From the NCBI RefSeq assembly GCF_901538265.1, contig NZ_LR593886.1:620001-684000 (forward strand): a DNA stretch of 64,000 nt. The letters are read 5' to 3'. A program made the position numbers and the translations under genes. The notes beneath the pieces are model-generated. The model ran no database searches. It worked only from the letters and a program-made list of their open reading frames with translations, and was not told the origin of the DNA. Below, piece by piece: positions 1 through 7,705 of this stretch (position 1 is the first letter of the stretch; each line of letters begins with the position of its first letter). Source of the stretch: Gemmata massiliana. GTDB taxonomy: Bacteria > Planctomycetota > Planctomycetia > Gemmatales > Gemmataceae.

Positions 1-45
1 ACCTCGACCTACAAGCTGCCCGTCACCGTGACGCCTAGTAACTGA
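1..45 (+). CDS. C-terminal end of an unidentified protein (partial, 5' end outside window)
   Basis: The first 14 codons of the window read in frame 1 as TSTYKLPVTVTPSN followed by TGA at 43-45. The alternating hydrophobic/Thr pattern looks like a terminal beta-strand of a secreted or lipoprotein domain, but there is too little sequence to assign a family. A stop followed at once by a palindromic repeat is consistent with a real gene end. It could also be a chance open frame. Confidence 0.4.
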   Translation, partial: TSTYKLPVTVTPSN

Positions 46-46
46 G

Positions 47-173
47 GAACCTAACCCCCTAACCCCCCTTCCCTAGAAAGGAAGGGGGAACAGGACCACA
101 TACAGCAGACATCAAAATTCCGTGGTCTCAAGCCCCTCCCTTTTTAGGGGAGGGGTTTGGGGAGAGGTTCTTC
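47..173. repeat. Palindromic C-rich/G-rich intergenic element (family A)
   Basis: The left arm (about 47-95) reads GAACCTAACCCCCTAACCCC and continues to a CCCTAGAAAGG centre; the right arm (about 131-173) is its imperfect reverse complement, with a CCCTTTTTAGGGGAGGGG centre and an end complementary to GAACCT. Each arm also folds on itself. A second, better conserved copy lies at 58153-58286 inside a gene. It looks like a non-autonomous palindromic or MITE-like repeat; it may also act as a transcription terminator for the gene ending at 45. Confidence 0.65.
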
Positions 174-231
174 CCCTCCGTGCGTACAATACCCACATCT
201 CTGATTTCGCACACTCACCGATTCGCGACCC

Positions 232-861
232 ATGAATAACTTGGCCGATCAGATTGCCCGCTTTCGCAACATGGCGCAGGAAGACCCCGAGAACGACCTC
301 GCGCACTACCGGCTCGGGCAGTTCCTCCTCGAAGACGGACAGTTCGAGGAGGCGGCGAAGTCCTTCCGGCGCACGCTCGAAATTACCCCGGAGTTCTCCA
401 CCGCGTTCAAGTTTCTCGGCGAGAGCCTGTTGAAACTCGACCGCAAGGACGAGGCGATCGAGGTGTTCACGAAGGGCTGGGCGATCGCGGACGATCGCGG
501 CGATCGAGTGCCGCGCGACGCGATGGCGAAGCATCTGGAACAGCTCGGCGCACCGATCCCCAAGAAGCAGGTGACCGCGCCGGTGGACGACGGCACCCCC
601 GGAACCGGGTTCCGCTGTGAGCGCCCCGGGTGCATGGAGGGCAAGCGCGCCCGGCAGCTCGATAAGCCGCCAGTTCCCGACGCGATCGGGCTGCGCATCC
701 ACCAGGAAATCTGCTCGGCGTGTTGGACGCTGTGGCTGAAAGACCTGAGCGTGAAGGTCGTGAACGAACTGCGCCTCGACCTCAGTTCCGAGGGCGGCCA
801 GCAGGAGTACGACAAGAATATGCGCGAGTTCTTCGGGTTCGAGCCGGAAGCCGCTCAGTGA
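232..861 (+). CDS. TPR domain fused to YggX-like Fe(2+)-trafficking domain
   Basis: 209 aa. Residues about 20-90 contain TPR-type helices (AHYRLGQFLLEDGQFEEAAK and a second unit). Residues about 127-205 match the YggX family: IGLRIHQEICSACWTLWLKD corresponds to the LGKRIYNEISKEAWAQW region of E. coli YggX, followed by the conserved N-E-x-R-L-D-L segment and a Y-D-K-N-M-R-E-F-F end. YggX proteins (about 90 aa) are cytosolic and linked to iron handling and protection of Fe-S enzymes from oxidation. This protein has four Cys in the domain (129, 134, 161, 164) and is twice the usual length because of the TPR part. No strong Shine-Dalgarno is seen before the ATG. It overlaps the next gene by GTGA, so the two are probably translationally coupled. 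The fold assignment is good; the iron role is inferred. Confidence 0.8.
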   Translation: MNNLADQIARFRNMAQEDPENDLAHYRLGQFLLEDGQFEEAAKSFRRTLEITPEFSTAFKFLGESLLKLDRKDEAIEVFTKGWAIADDRGDRVPRDAMAKHLEQLGAPIPKKQVTAPVDDGTPGTGFRCERPGCMEGKRARQLDKPPVPDAIGLRIHQEICSACWTLWLKDLSVKVVNELRLDLSSEGGQQEYDKNMREFFGFEPEAAQ

Positions 862-1532
862 CACCATCCGCACTCGTACAGTTCGGCCGGTCCGGGTTCG
901 TCGGCCGGTTCACCTCGAGCGCCGCGCACCCGCGCAGCGCGCGCGTGATCGTGCGCGGGCCGCGCGGTGTCGAGCCGGGCGTGGTACTGTGCGAACCGGG
1001 CGAGCGGTTCACCCCGGCGCTTTCCACCGAAGGCGAACTGCTTCGCGCCGTGACCACGGAGGACGATTCGCTCATCGCGTCGTTCCCCGTGCGCGAGGCC
1101 GAGCTACTCTCAGCAGCGAACGCGGCCGCTTCCGAATGTGGGCTCCCGCTCACATTTGTGGATGCGGAACTTACGCTCGACGCACACCTCATTCTGCACG
1201 GCCTCGCGTGGGAAGCCTGCGACGCGACTCCGCTGTTCGCCGACCTGTCCACGCGCTTCGGCCTCTCAGTACGGTTGCTCGATCTTTCGCAAACGGCGGC
1301 CACCAAAGATCCCCCACCTCCATCCACAAGTTGCGGTAAACCGGGCTGCGGGTCCGAGGGCGGGGGCTGCTCCTCGTGCGGCACGGACAGCGGCGACGGT
1401 GAGAAGAAGGGCTGTTCGACCAAGTCGTGCTCGAAGGGGAAGGTGAAGTCCGCCGACGAACTGACCGCGTACTTCGCCGACCTGCGCCAAAAGATGGAAC
1501 GGTCCGCGGAAACGCGCACCCCGTTGATGTGA
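858..1532 (+). CDS. PSP1-like domain protein with Cys-rich tail
   Basis: 224 aa from a GTG that overlaps the upstream stop (GTGA at 858-861). Residues about 20-140 show the PSP1 C-terminal pattern: an RGPRGVEPGVV strand, a region of alternating charged residues, then CGLPLTFVDAELTLDAHLI and a DLSTRFGLSVRLLDLS end, matching the usual GLPMKLVDVEYTFDGSKL...RTRIELRQIG layout. PSP1 proteins normally continue with a Cys cluster; here the tail (about 152-190) has ten Cys in CGKPGCGSEGGGCSSCG and CSTKSCSKG, likely a metal site. PSP1-family proteins are poorly characterised cytosolic factors. Its coupling to a YggX-like protein suggests a shared role in metal handling, which is inference only. Confidence 0.6.
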   Translation: MTPSALVQFGRSGFVGRFTSSAAHPRSARVIVRGPRGVEPGVVLCEPGERFTPALSTEGELLRAVTTEDDSLIASFPVREAELLSAANAAASECGLPLTFVDAELTLDAHLILHGLAWEACDATPLFADLSTRFGLSVRLLDLSQTAATKDPPPPSTSCGKPGCGSEGGGCSSCGTDSGDGEKKGCSTKSCSKGKVKSADELTAYFADLRQKMERSAETRTPLM

Positions 1533-1652
1533 GAGCAATTCTTGTTATCCTTGTCGGACGAGTCTTGTTGTTCTCGTAATTCGTGCAGTCTTTGATCCCG
1601 CACGAGCGACAGATCACGTTCTGCGTTCCCACCAAACAGGGAGGCGATTCTT

Positions 1653-2852
1653 ATGCAGCGGTGGACCTGCATCGCGGCCACACTCGCGCTACTCGGTGCC
1701 GCGCTCGCGCTCGCACCGGCGCGCGCGGCCGATGACGACATGACGCGGGCGCTGACCGCGCTCAAGGCGATAACCAAGGAGGGGCGCGGGAACGAAGACG
1801 CCGGCCCTGCGTGGAAAACGCTCGTGAGTCGCGGGGGAACCGCGCTGCTCCCGGCACTCGAAGCGTTCGACGACAACAACCCCACAGCGGCCAACTGGCT
1901 CCGCACAGCGGTGGACGCGATCGCCGAGGGCGAGAAGGCCGCGAATCGCCAGCTGCCGGCCGATAAACTCGAAGCGTTCGTGAAAGACACGAAGAACGCG
2001 GCCAACGCGCGGCTCGTGGCTTACGAACTGCTCGTGGGGCAAGACGCCGCAGCGAAGGAGCGTTTGCTGCCGGGGTTCCTCGACGACAAATCGCCCGATC
2101 TGCGCCGCGACGCGGTCGGCCACCAACTCGACATCCTGGAAAAGTCCACGCGCGCGAACGTCCGGGCCGACCTGGAGAAACTCTTCGCCTTCACACGCGA
2201 CCAGGACCAGGTGGAATCGCTCGCGAAGAAGATCGAGGAGAAGGGCGGGAAGGTCAGCGTCAGCGAGCACTTCGGGTTCGTCACCCACGCGGCCCTGATC
2301 GGCCCGTTCGACAGCACCGCGGGGAAGGGGTTCGACACCGTTTATCCTCCCGAGAGTGCGAAGGACACGGAGGGTAAATTTAAGGGCAAGGAGGACAAGG
2401 AATTGAAGTGGGGCGCGTTCACCACAACCGATAAGTCGGGCACGTTCAACCTGAACAAGATGCTCGCCGCGCACAAGGACGCGGTGACCTACGCGCGGGC
2501 GATCGTTGTCGCGGGGGCCGAGACGCCGGCCGAGATCCGCGTGACCAGCCCGACCGCGGTTCAGATCTTCCTCAACGGCAAGAAACTGTTCGCCCGCGAG
2601 GAGTACCACCACGGCGCGCCGTTCGATGCGAACATCGGAAAGGCTACGCTTCAGAAGGGCGAGAACGTGATTCTGCTGAAGGTGTGTCAGAACAATCAGC
2701 GGGAAGATTGGGCACAAGTTTGGCAGTTCCAGATGCGCGTGTGCGACGCGACCGGTGGCCCGCTCCCGTTGGAGCAGAAGATCACGGTGGACGGCAAGTC
2801 ACAAACGCACAAGCTCGGCTGGCTCCCGGAATCGAAGGAGGAGAAGAAGTGA
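1653..2852 (+). CDS. Secreted HEAT-like repeat protein with C-terminal beta-sandwich
   Basis: 399 aa. A clear signal peptide ends near residue 25 (ALALAPARA-ADDD). Residues about 30-190 are helical repeats of the HEAT type (for example FLDDKSPDLRRDAVGHQLDIL). Residues about 205-385 are beta-rich and resemble the galactose-binding-like modules that carry a FLNGKKLF...NVILLKVCQN pattern, as in the N-terminal domains of family 2 glycosidases. No catalytic motif is visible, so it is probably a periplasmic binding or scaffold protein. The stop overlaps the start of the downstream PQQ-type propeller gene by GTGA, pointing to a two-gene unit. I do not recognise a named family. Confidence 0.6.
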   Translation: MQRWTCIAATLALLGAALALAPARAADDDMTRALTALKAITKEGRGNEDAGPAWKTLVSRGGTALLPALEAFDDNNPTAANWLRTAVDAIAEGEKAANRQLPADKLEAFVKDTKNAANARLVAYELLVGQDAAAKERLLPGFLDDKSPDLRRDAVGHQLDILEKSTRANVRADLEKLFAFTRDQDQVESLAKKIEEKGGKVSVSEHFGFVTHAALIGPFDSTAGKGFDTVYPPESAKDTEGKFKGKEDKELKWGAFTTTDKSGTFNLNKMLAAHKDAVTYARAIVVAGAETPAEIRVTSPTAVQIFLNGKKLFAREEYHHGAPFDANIGKATLQKGENVILLKVCQNNQREDWAQVWQFQMRVCDATGGPLPLEQKITVDGKSQTHKLGWLPESKEEKK

Positions 2853-4051
2853 TTCGCTACCTGCTCGTTTCTGCACTCGCGCTCACGTTCTCTTCCGCGC
2901 TTTTTGCAACGGACTGGCCGCAGTTCCGCGGGCCGAACGCGACGGGCGTCTCCGCGGACAAGAACCTGCCGACCGAGTGGACGAAGGATAAGGGACACAA
3001 GTGGAAGGCGACGCTGCCCGCACGGGGCGTGTCGTCGCCCGTTGTGGTTAGCGACCGGGTGTACGTGACGTGCGCCTCTGGCACGCGCGGCGATCGCCTG
3101 CACGTATTGTGCTTCGACGCAGAGAGCGGAAAGCAACTCTGGCACCGCCAGTTGCAGGCCACGGGGAGCACCGCGTGCCACCCGAAGTCGGGCATGGCCG
3201 CGAACACCCCGGTCGCGGACGAAACCGGCGTTTACGCGCTGTTCGGCACCGGCGACCTCGCGGCGTTCGATAAGGACGGTACTCTGCGCTGGTACCGGTC
3301 GCTAGTCAGCGACTACCCGACCATCACGAACGCCGTCGGGATGGCTGCATCGCCCGTTCTGGTGGCGGGGAAGCTCATCGTGCCGATGGACAATTCGGGC
3401 GAATCGTTCCTCGCGGCCGTGGACACGAAGTACGGCAAGAACATCTGGAAGACCGAGCGCCCGCGCGAGATCAACTGGACCACACCGATCGTGCGCCAGG
3501 TCGGATCGACCACCGAACTGCTTTTCGCGGGGCCGAAGGGCCTGACCGCTTACGACGCCACGAGTGGGGCTGACCGCTGGACGTTTAAGGGCGGCGGCGG
3601 GGCTATTCCGGTCGGCGTGGTGGACGGCGACGCGCTGTACCTACCCGTAGCCGGCGTAAGTAAGTTCAAGATCGACGCGAAGGGCGTAGCCGAGAAGCCC
3701 GAGTGGAACGCGAAGGACATGCAGACCGGGTACCCGTCTCCGGTGGTATACGACGGCCGCGTGTTCACGGTCGGGAGCCAGGGGCTCGCGGTGTGTACGA
3801 ACGCGAAGACCGGCAAAGTGATTTACAAGGAGCGCCTGAAGGGCGCGTACTCGGCGTCGCCGGTCGCGGGCGACGGGAAGGTGTACTTCCTGAACGAAAC
3901 GGGGCTCTGCACCGTGGTGAGCGCGAAGGCCGATGAGTACGAGCCGCTCGCCACCAACGACCTCGGTGACGGCTCTCTCGGCACGCCCGCTATCGCCAAC
4001 GGGCGCATCTACATTCGCACCGACAAGGCACTCTACGCGATCGGGAAGTAG
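2849..4051 (+). CDS. Exported PQQ-type beta-propeller (outer membrane BamB-like) protein
   Basis: 400 aa from GTG 2849, which overlaps the upstream stop and is preceded by GGAGGAGAAG. An N-terminal signal peptide (IRYLLVSALALTFSSALFA) is followed by DWPQFRGPNATGVS, the usual opening of planctomycete PQQ-like propellers. Repeats with the pyrrolo-quinoline-quinone-type pattern (VYVTCASG...LHVLCFDAESGKQLWHRQL; GLAVCTNAKTGKVIYKERL) run through the chain, giving about seven to eight blades. No dehydrogenase heme site is seen, so a scaffold or binding role is more likely than a PQQ enzyme. A similar protein is encoded at 59824-61206. Confidence 0.85.
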   Translation: MIRYLLVSALALTFSSALFATDWPQFRGPNATGVSADKNLPTEWTKDKGHKWKATLPARGVSSPVVVSDRVYVTCASGTRGDRLHVLCFDAESGKQLWHRQLQATGSTACHPKSGMAANTPVADETGVYALFGTGDLAAFDKDGTLRWYRSLVSDYPTITNAVGMAASPVLVAGKLIVPMDNSGESFLAAVDTKYGKNIWKTERPREINWTTPIVRQVGSTTELLFAGPKGLTAYDATSGADRWTFKGGGGAIPVGVVDGDALYLPVAGVSKFKIDAKGVAEKPEWNAKDMQTGYPSPVVYDGRVFTVGSQGLAVCTNAKTGKVIYKERLKGAYSASPVAGDGKVYFLNETGLCTVVSAKADEYEPLATNDLGDGSLGTPAIANGRIYIRTDKALYAIGK

Positions 4052-4158
4052 CCCCGGCGCCCATGTTGTTGACCGCCCGGTGTCGGCGCCATCGAGTGTC
4101 CGGCACCGAGTTAAAGCTATGCCCGAGTGTGAGCCAAGCGTTCGTCGCTCGTGGCGGG

Positions 4159-4467
4159 CTATCGAATCACGTCCAGAATCTCGGCTCCGGTCATTCCCAC
4201 TTGAAGCCCGGCAGTGGCACCACTGGTCGACACGGCCGTGACCTTGGCCACCAGCATGTCGTCGAACGAACGCACCCCGGTAACGATTGCGGCCACTTCA
4301 CCGGTCTTGTCAAACGTGGCGACGGCCAAGTACCCGCAAGCCAACACCCCGCGACTCCCGCGAATCAAAAGCAGCGGGAGCTTCAGGTCGATTCGGTGCT
4401 GTTCCAGTCCGTCCCAGTTCATGGTGTGTTCCCTTTTCGGTTCGGTCGGAGTCGGGGCCAGTTTCAT
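4159..4467 (-). CDS. DUF1805 (YunC-like) protein
   Basis: 102 aa. The region LLLIRGSRGVLACGYL and the continuing VRSFDDMLVAKV...LQVGMTGAEIL match B. subtilis YunC (DUF1805), which has the same MCGALDVA...GVRTIDQLLDAPL...GIKVGMSG layout and a typical length of about 100 aa. The function of the family is not established. An AGGAG lies upstream with 11 nt to this ATG and 8 nt to an in-frame TTG at 4470, so either could be used; a third candidate is the ATG at 4422 preceded by AAGGGAA. The gene converges on the propeller gene and stands alone. Confidence 0.7.
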   Translation of the reverse strand: MKLAPTPTEPKREHTMNWDGLEQHRIDLKLPLLLIRGSRGVLACGYLAVATFDKTGEVAAIVTGVRSFDDMLVAKVTAVSTSGATAGLQVGMTGAEILDVIR

Positions 4468-4589
4468 CAACCGCGAGTCTCCTGATGTAGACCGGCTCTA
4501 TGATCGCATACTGAGGCCGCTGTTCTTCGGCGAATGCCTCTCTGCGTGCTTTATAGTTCCGTCGGTGATCGACCAAAACGAGATAGAAT

Positions 4590-5969
4590 CTACCAGAATA
4601 TTGCGGTGCGAAATCCGAAGACGTGGACCGGTAGGGCCGGCGTCCCGCGCGCCTCTGGCGTGGCCATCGTGTAGTTCAACATGATCCGCGTGTACTCGTT
4701 CAGGTACCAGTTCGCCCCGAATGTCGCCTGTAAGAGACGCGCCCCCTGCGACGCGGACGCGAACGGGCCGCTGGTGGGTTGCGGCAAGTTCGACGACGTG
4801 AAATCGCCCAGAGCGAACCGGGCCGCGAGTTCCACCGCGCCGAACCCAGTTGCAGGTTTACCCGGGGATCGGACTAGCGGGCGCAGCACTGAAACGTTCG
4901 AGAACGCGGCGTCCGTCCGGTTGTACCCGCGGTGTTCGCCGGTCAAAAAGTAACTCGCATCGACATAGAACCCGTGCAAGAAGATCGGTCCACCGCCGAC
5001 TTGTTGGATCGCGGTGCCGAACCATTCGCTCTGCATCGAGAACGGCCCGTAAACGCCCGCGGCCTGAAGGTTGTAGAGCTGCTGGCTGCTCGCGGGGATG
5101 TTGATCGTCGGCAAGAACGGCGAGGCGGGGCTGTCGTTCACGTCGAGGATGTTTGATTGTGCGTCCGGGGCGTAGCGGACCACGCCGTTGAGCGGAACTC
5201 GGTGCGAGAACGCGCCGCCGATGTGAACGAGGCGGAACGTGCCCTCGTCGTCTGTGTAGATCGGCAACCCGGTGAGCCGGGTCGTGACCGCCCAGTTTCC
5301 GCCGTCCCCGCTACTGAACCCGCCGTTGCTCGTACCCACGCGGAACGCCCCGAGCGCGAACGTGGCGCGCTCGTTCTCGCTCCACCACCGGCCCGCAATA
5401 CCCCAATCGCGTGCCGGGTCCAGTTCGTTCAACGGCGAACGTTCCATGAACGTGATGAAGCGCGAACTGGTAGCTCCATCCAAGCTGAACGGCTCGCGGA
5501 AATAGCCCACCTGCAACTCGCGGAGCCCTGGAAGTGCGGTTAGCGCCACGTACAGGTCGCGTGGGCGGAAGTTCCCGTTTGCGAAGTCGACCTCCGCGAC
5601 CCAACGGGTGGAATCCCCTACTATGCCCTGGGCGCCGATGCGCGCGCGACGGAACCCGTAACCGTTTTGTAGATCACCGATTAAGGCTTTACTCGACGTC
5701 GATTGCGAGACCACCACCGCGTCCGCTTCGATGCGCCCGCGGAGTTCAAAGGTCGGTTTCAGTCCCAATCCAAGCCGCTCACTTAGCGGGTTCGTCACGG
5801 ATGCGGGGAGATCGGGAACCGTTGGCGCAACTGTGGTTGGCGCTGGGGCGCTGGGCGGGGCCGGTTCCCCCACGGGCGCAGTCGTTCCCCCCGGGAGGTC
5901 ACCCGCGCTTGCTGGCGCCGAGATCGCTCCCGCGACGACGAGCACACCCCACGCGGCCCAGCGGGTCAT
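4590..5969 (-). CDS. OprP/OprO-type phosphate-selective porin
   Basis: 459 aa with a signal peptide ending near residue 22 (ISAPASA-GDLP), a Pro/Ala-rich spacer (about 30-58) and then a long beta-barrel. The segments FELRGRIEADAVVVSQ, FRRARIGAQGIVGDSTRW and REPFSLDGATSSRFITFMER are the standard first strands of the phosphate-selective porin family (Porin O/P), including the YFREPFSL loop. The chain ends in an aromatic residue (FRTAIFW), as needed for outer-membrane barrel insertion. It is transcribed divergently from the OprB-type porin at 6221, sharing a 251-bp control region. Substrate choice cannot be told from sequence. Confidence 0.85.
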   Translation of the reverse strand: MTRWAAWGVLVVAGAISAPASAGDLPGGTTAPVGEPAPPSAPAPTTVAPTVPDLPASVTNPLSERLGLGLKPTFELRGRIEADAVVVSQSTSSKALIGDLQNGYGFRRARIGAQGIVGDSTRWVAEVDFANGNFRPRDLYVALTALPGLRELQVGYFREPFSLDGATSSRFITFMERSPLNELDPARDWGIAGRWWSENERATFALGAFRVGTSNGGFSSGDGGNWAVTTRLTGLPIYTDDEGTFRLVHIGGAFSHRVPLNGVVRYAPDAQSNILDVNDSPASPFLPTINIPASSQQLYNLQAAGVYGPFSMQSEWFGTAIQQVGGGPIFLHGFYVDASYFLTGEHRGYNRTDAAFSNVSVLRPLVRSPGKPATGFGAVELAARFALGDFTSSNLPQPTSGPFASASQGARLLQATFGANWYLNEYTRIMLNYTMATPEARGTPALPVHVFGFRTAIFW

Positions 5970-6220
5970 GGCACCCCAAAAAATCGCTCAAGATTTCCTG
6001 CTCCATAGTCGGATCACGGTCCGTAATCAACGTCAAGCTGTTCCACATGTAGTAGCCCATTTAACCGGCTTTAATATCTCTCCCCATTTTTCCATCACCG
6101 CCTTCTTTCCGCGGCACCGATAGTTCCCGTGATCGATCGGACGAGTCGCGCTAACAGTGCTTCGAGTCTGGTCCTGGCCCGAGCTGCGCCACGGACGGCG
6201 CGTCGTGAAGGACTCACGCC
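5970..6220. promoter_or_regulatory. Divergent intergenic region between two porin genes
   Basis: The 251 bp between the OprP-type (minus) and OprB-type (plus) starts are noticeably more AT-rich than the flanking genes, especially at about 6040-6100, and must hold both promoters. GAAGGA lies 8 nt before the OprB ATG, and TTGGGG lies before the OprP ATG on the other strand. I saw no clear operator or Pho-box-like direct repeat. Confidence 0.4.
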
Positions 6221-7666
6221 ATGCGGAAACTCTATTTCGGCCTGCTGGCGACGGTCGCCGTGGGCCTGACTCATACGGGAAGGGGGACGGCCCAGAACCC
6301 TCCCGCCGTTCCCCCGGCCGTGTTACCCGACGGGCTTCCGACCGCGGTTCCGGCGGACCCACTCACGGTCACTCAGCCCCCCGCACCTCAACCCGGCTCG
6401 CCGGGGGCGTTTGACGCTCTCCAGGGCATTACGGGCTGCGCGCCTGCGGAACCACCGACTCCCCCCGCGCCACCGCCCTACGGCGGGCCGTTCCTGGAGC
6501 GCCAGAAGTTACTCGGTGGTTGGTTCGGCGCACGGGAGCGCCTGCGCGATCACGGCGTGACTCTCGACATTCACTCAACAAACATCATCAGCGACTTGGC
6601 CAACGGGGGGCTGCGCGAGAGCTTCCAGCAGCGCGGGCGCATCGACTATCTGATGCACGTTGACGGCGAGAAGGCCGGGTTGTGGAAGGGATCGTTCATC
6701 GACCTGCACGCGGAAATGGCATACGGCACCGCGATCAGTGGGTACACCGGCGCTCTGGAACCGGCGAACATCGCGCAGATCCTGCCCACCCCCAATGGGT
6801 ACGTCGGCGCCTTGACGGGGGTGAAATTCACACAGGCTCTATCGGAACGGTTCATTACCTTCTTCGGGAAGATTAACACGGCCGAGGCGTTCAATCAGCC
6901 GTTCACCGGCGGCGCGCTCGGGGTCGACGGGTTCATGAACGGGGGACTAACGATTCCGGCGGTGCTCGTGCGCACCATCCCGTACTCGACCTACGGTGCG
7001 GGCTTTGCGTACCTCAAGGGCACCGATCCCGTCTTCTCGTTCAGCCTCTTCGACGCGAACAATACGCCGACGCGCGACGGGTTCGACACGTTCTTCGATA
7101 ACGGTGTGGTGTTCGTCCCGCAAATCAACATCCCGACCAAGTTCTTTGGACTTCCCGGGCACCAAGGGATCACCGGATCGTACAGCACCAAGCGGTACGG
7201 CATTATCGACCGCACCGCGTTCATCAACCCGATCCTCGGGCTGACCGCACCGACCAAGAGCGGGTCGTGGGCACTGACGTACAACTTCGACCAGACCCTC
7301 TACGCGGCCCCGGATAACCTAAAGCGCTCGTGGGGTACGTTCGGCAACCTCGGCCTCGCGGACCAGAATCCCAGCCCGTTCCGGTGGTTCGCGAACATCG
7401 GTTTCGGTGGGAGCAGCCCGATCGCGTCCCGCAAACTCGACACGTTCGGCGTCGGGTACTACTACTTGGGGCTGAACAACGCCCTCCAGAACCTCGCCCC
7501 GCGCTTGCTGCCGTTCCGCGACCACGAGCAAGGGGTCGAACTGTTCTACAACTGCGCGGTGACCCCGTGGTGCCATCTCACCCCGGACGTGCAGTTCGTG
7601 ATCCCCGCACAAAAAAGAGCCGATGCCCTGACGGTCTTCGGCCTTCGCGCGAAAATCGATTTCTGA
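6221..7666 (+). CDS. OprB-type carbohydrate porin
   Basis: 481 aa. Signal peptide (about 1-24, ending at GTAQ), a Pro-rich spacer (25-90), then the OprB family opening LLGGWFGARERLRDHGVTLD followed by an ISDLANGG-type strand, a pattern shared by the carbohydrate-selective porins. The middle shows FFGKINTAEAFNQPF and the end FGLRAKIDF closes with Phe, as in outer-membrane barrels. Likely passive uptake of sugars across the outer membrane. The gene is preceded by GAAGGA at a good distance. It is followed by a convergent sensor phosphatase gene with 39 bp between them. Confidence 0.85.
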   Translation: MRKLYFGLLATVAVGLTHTGRGTAQNPPAVPPAVLPDGLPTAVPADPLTVTQPPAPQPGSPGAFDALQGITGCAPAEPPTPPAPPPYGGPFLERQKLLGGWFGARERLRDHGVTLDIHSTNIISDLANGGLRESFQQRGRIDYLMHVDGEKAGLWKGSFIDLHAEMAYGTAISGYTGALEPANIAQILPTPNGYVGALTGVKFTQALSERFITFFGKINTAEAFNQPFTGGALGVDGFMNGGLTIPAVLVRTIPYSTYGAGFAYLKGTDPVFSFSLFDANNTPTRDGFDTFFDNGVVFVPQINIPTKFFGLPGHQGITGSYSTKRYGIIDRTAFINPILGLTAPTKSGSWALTYNFDQTLYAAPDNLKRSWGTFGNLGLADQNPSPFRWFANIGFGGSSPIASRKLDTFGVGYYYLGLNNALQNLAPRLLPFRDHEQGVELFYNCAVTPWCHLTPDVQFVIPAQKRADALTVFGLRAKIDF

Positions 7667-7705
7667 TGCCGTGCGGTTCGTGGTGGCGGCTTGGAGCGCC
7701 GTGTT

